This document shows, in pieces, positions 62,273 through 64,000 of a stretch of DNA of 64,000 nt (the first letter of the stretch is position 1; every line of letters starts with the position of its first letter). The notes below the pieces were generated by a model. That model did no database searches. It was given only the letters and a program-made list of their open reading frames with translations, and was not told where the DNA came from. Position numbers and translations under genes: made by a program. Source of the DNA: Mesoflavibacter sp. (GTDB lineage: Bacteria > Pseudomonadota > Alphaproteobacteria > UBA8366 > Aestuariispiraceae); contig CP051228.1 of the NCBI GenBank assembly GCA_017792345.1, positions 868,001-932,000 of the forward strand, in the 5' to 3' direction.

Positions 62273-62596
62273 TCACTGGAAGACGTATGCGCCCAGGTCG
62301 CAGAGATCCAGATTGTAGTCTTCGAAGAACTCCCCATCCGCGAACTCCGTGCGGATGTCGTATTCGCAATTGTCCCGGCCGTCGGCGATGATCACGGTCA
62401 CTTCGCCGGGCGACGGCAGGACATCCCCTTCCATCAGGTTCTCTTCCCAGGAACCCGTGCCGGGATGACTGACATAGAAGCCGACAATCTCGACACCGGT
62501 TTCATTGCCCAACAGGAATTCAAGATCTTCCGCCACGGCCTGGGCGGACAGGGACATGAACACCGCCGCAAGGGCGATTTTCCCAAAGACACGCAT
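62273..62596 (-). CDS. Small secreted protein
   Basis: A 107-aa protein with a clear signal peptide (KIALAAVFMSLSAQAVA, about residues 6-22). The mature part of about 85 residues is acidic and contains two cysteines (DNCEYDI and LDLCDLGAYV). Tandem parts such as VEIVGFYVSHPGTGSWEENL resemble small periplasmic Tat/Sec-exported proteins with a beta fold seen in Alphaproteobacteria, from memory. The ATG at 62596 is chosen because the longer frame hides the signal peptide. Function is unknown. Confidence 0.75.
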   Translation of the reverse strand: MRVFGKIALAAVFMSLSAQAVAEDLEFLLGNETGVEIVGFYVSHPGTGSWEENLMEGDVLPSPGEVTVIIADGRDNCEYDIRTEFADGEFFEDYNLDLCDLGAYVFQ

Positions 62597-62747
62597 TGAT
62601 TTTCCCCTGGAAGCGGCCCGGCCAATCCCGGGCCAGAGACGGAAGCTTACGCTGTAATCCGTTTCGCCGTATCGTGAATTCTGTGCTTTCGGCCGACGCC
62701 GGACGGGCGACCGCCATGCCCAGGACGGCCCCGGGATGAAGGTCCCG

Positions 62748-63131
62748 TTATACGTCCTGGTTCGCGAGATCGGGTAAGGGCCCGAAGAAGCCCAAGACCT
62801 TCCGTAACGCCGCGCCATCACCGAATTCGACGAAATCGACGCTATCCGGCCGGACCGTGCCGTCGTCGAGAACCCGGCGCCATCCGAAACGGGCAACGTC
62901 GTGATGAATGTCGATGCCGCTGGTCAATTCCAATCTGGAATTCGGAAATGCAGCACGAACCGCATCGATATGGGCGATCAAGGCTTCCGGCCCGGACAAG
63001 ATCACCGTCGGATCGCAATACACAGCCTGTTTATCCCAGATCGGTCCCAACAGATCGGCACGGAGAGCGAGATCCGGTTCGTCCCAGGCTGCACAGTATC
63101 GCAGAATCGCGGCTTCTTTATCCAAGGTCAC
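62748..63131 (-). CDS. SnoaL/NTF2-like protein
   Basis: A 127-aa single-domain protein of the NTF2-like fold: RYCAAWDEPDLALRADLL, YCDPTVILSGPEALIAHI and FGWRRVLDDGTV followed by VDFVEFGDGAALRKVLGFFG. Many such proteins are isomerases or cyclases, or only bind ligands, so no substrate is given. It starts at GTG, overlapping the stop of the enolase-superfamily gene by four bases (GTGA), which suggests a joint function. Confidence 0.83.
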   Translation of the reverse strand: MTLDKEAAILRYCAAWDEPDLALRADLLGPIWDKQAVYCDPTVILSGPEALIAHIDAVRAAFPNSRLELTSGIDIHHDVARFGWRRVLDDGTVRPDSVDFVEFGDGAALRKVLGFFGPLPDLANQDV

Positions 63132-64000
63132 CTCTCCGTCCGAAATACTGGTTCACCGAGTAGCGCCGGATCCACCCGAACGCCAAGTCCGGGCCCGTGA
63201 GGTACCAACAACATTCCGTCTCGGGTCTGCGGCATATCTTGCGCATTCTGGACGGTCACCCAATTCATGAAATCGACGGTATGGGCGCGATTGCGAACGG
63301 GGGTCGATGCCATCAATTGGGCCGTCGCGGCCGTGTTGATCGTACTTCCCCCAGTATCCTCGATCGTGACAGAGAGGCCCAGGGCGATGGCGGCATCGCG
63401 GATCAAGCACGTCCTAGTCACACCGCCGATCCTGGCGATCTTGAGGGTCACGCCGGAAACGATGCCGTCCTGATGCGCCGCCAGCAGATCCTGGAAACCG
63501 GAAACGCCTTCATCCAGCACCATCGGCTTGGCGCATCGTCGGGCGACCTGCACATTCTCCGCATGGGTCATACAGGGCTGTTCCAGCCGATAGTCGATGT
63601 CCCGGGTCATATCGACGAAACGGAGCGCATCCTCCACCAGCCATCCGCCATTGGCGTCGGCATAGAGCGGTACATTGGCCGGCACCGCAGCGCGCACCGC
63701 CCGCATGCGCTCTACATCCTCCAACGGGTCCGCGCCGACCTTCACCTGTAGCCGCCGATAGTCGCGTGCCACGAATTCCTTCGCCTTTGCGGCCATGGTA
63801 GCGGGATCGGCCTGGCTGACGGAACGATAGAGGTGGATCGGGCCCTCGCCCATCCCTCCTAGAAAATCCGCCATGGACACACCGGCCAGTTTCGACGCCA
63901 GATCCCATGCGGCCATATCGATGGCCGACTTGACGGCCGGCTGCCCAAGCATCGCTTCGTCCAGGGCGTCCGACAGCCGCGCCGGGGCAGTCGCTGACAA
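63128..64000 (-). CDS. Mandelate racemase/muconate lactonizing enzyme family protein (N-terminus outside window)
   Basis: The C-terminal 290 residues or so of an enolase-superfamily enzyme; the start lies to the right of base 64000. Visible parts are AIDMAAWDLASKLAG, the base Lys region LQVKVGADP, the metal-ligand Asp in PLYADANGGW, Glu in YRLEQPC, and LDEGV with the third ligand. The second base is in the CLKIARIGGVTR-like LKIARIGGVTRTCLI. The pattern fits the MR/MLE subgroup acting on proline-betaine or hydroxyproline-type substrates, but this is not certain. It is cotranscribed with the NTF2-like gene. Confidence 0.88.
   Translation of the reverse strand: MSATAPARLSDALDEAMLGQPAVKSAIDMAAWDLASKLAGVSMADFLGGMGEGPIHLYRSVSQADPATMAAKAKEFVARDYRRLQVKVGADPLEDVERMRAVRAAVPANVPLYADANGGWLVEDALRFVDMTRDIDYRLEQPCMTHAENVQVARRCAKPMVLDEGVSGFQDLLAAHQDGIVSGVTLKIARIGGVTRTCLIRDAAIALGLSVTIEDTGGSTINTAATAQLMASTPVRNRAHTVDFMNWVTVQNAQDMPQTRDGMLLVPHGPGLGVRVDPALLGEPVFRTER

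Overview
The window is 64 kb of a high-GC alphaproteobacterial chromosome. The housekeeping order rplU-rpmA-obgE-proB-proA-nadD-rsfS-rlmH, followed outward by an SprA-like gene, cysH, rppH, a divergent polysaccharide deacetylase, ctpA, envC and gpmI, is typical of Rhodospirillales and their relatives. The ectoine-degradation genes and two TRAP transporters suggest a marine or salt-exposed heterotroph. This placement is inferred from gene content and order; no search was run.

From 1 to about 26.9 kb the region is core genome. It holds the start of prs (minus strand), a PAS-fold protein, xerC, a DUF484 gene, a small transaldolase, priA, pgsA, a molybdenum-cofactor set (mobB, moeA, moaD, moaE) interrupted by a membrane class III cyclase, then gpmI-envC-ctpA-polysaccharide deacetylase, rppH, cysH, and the long minus-strand run back from rplU to rlmH. 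A tRNA-Ser(CGA) gene marks its end.

From about 27.0 to 29.1 kb, immediately after the tRNA, lies a visibly AT-richer segment of unrecognised genes. One is a 187-aa orphan. Another is a 245-aa protein with a peptidoglycan-binding-like N-terminus, a membrane segment and a four-cysteine C-terminus; it overlaps a 97-aa partner gene by 13 bases. This is the best candidate for an undescribed secreted or envelope-associated gene pair.

From 29.1 to 52.3 kb is a metabolic accessory region. It starts with a TAXI-type TRAP transporter with a VOC-fold gene and a LysR regulator, a haloacid-dehalogenase-like gene, a truncated haemoglobin preceded by a perfect inverted repeat, and an aminotransferase. Then comes a remarkable eight-gene minus-strand operon (46188 to 36891): GntR/HutC regulator, LeuC-like and LeuD-like dehydratase subunits, an isocitrate-lyase-family lyase, HyuB, HyuA, an isochorismatase-like hydrolase without the nucleophilic cysteine, and an FAD oxidoreductase. 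Seven of its junctions are overlaps or 1-nt gaps, so it looks like one uncharacterised catabolic pathway. Divergent from it are a small protein, a methyltransferase, a DctPQM TRAP transporter, a tautomerase/NTF2-like fusion and a BASS-type permease.

From 52.4 to 58.3 kb is a complete ectoine-degradation cluster, doeB-doeD-doeC and doeX on the minus strand with doeA divergent. The remainder (58.3-64 kb) carries a YjbR protein, AraC and LysR regulators next to SDR genes, a small secreted protein, an NTF2-like protein and a truncated enolase-superfamily gene. Three palindromic repeat elements (25.6, 52.3 and 60.5 kb) lie between genes, and one supplies the C-terminus of a LysR protein.
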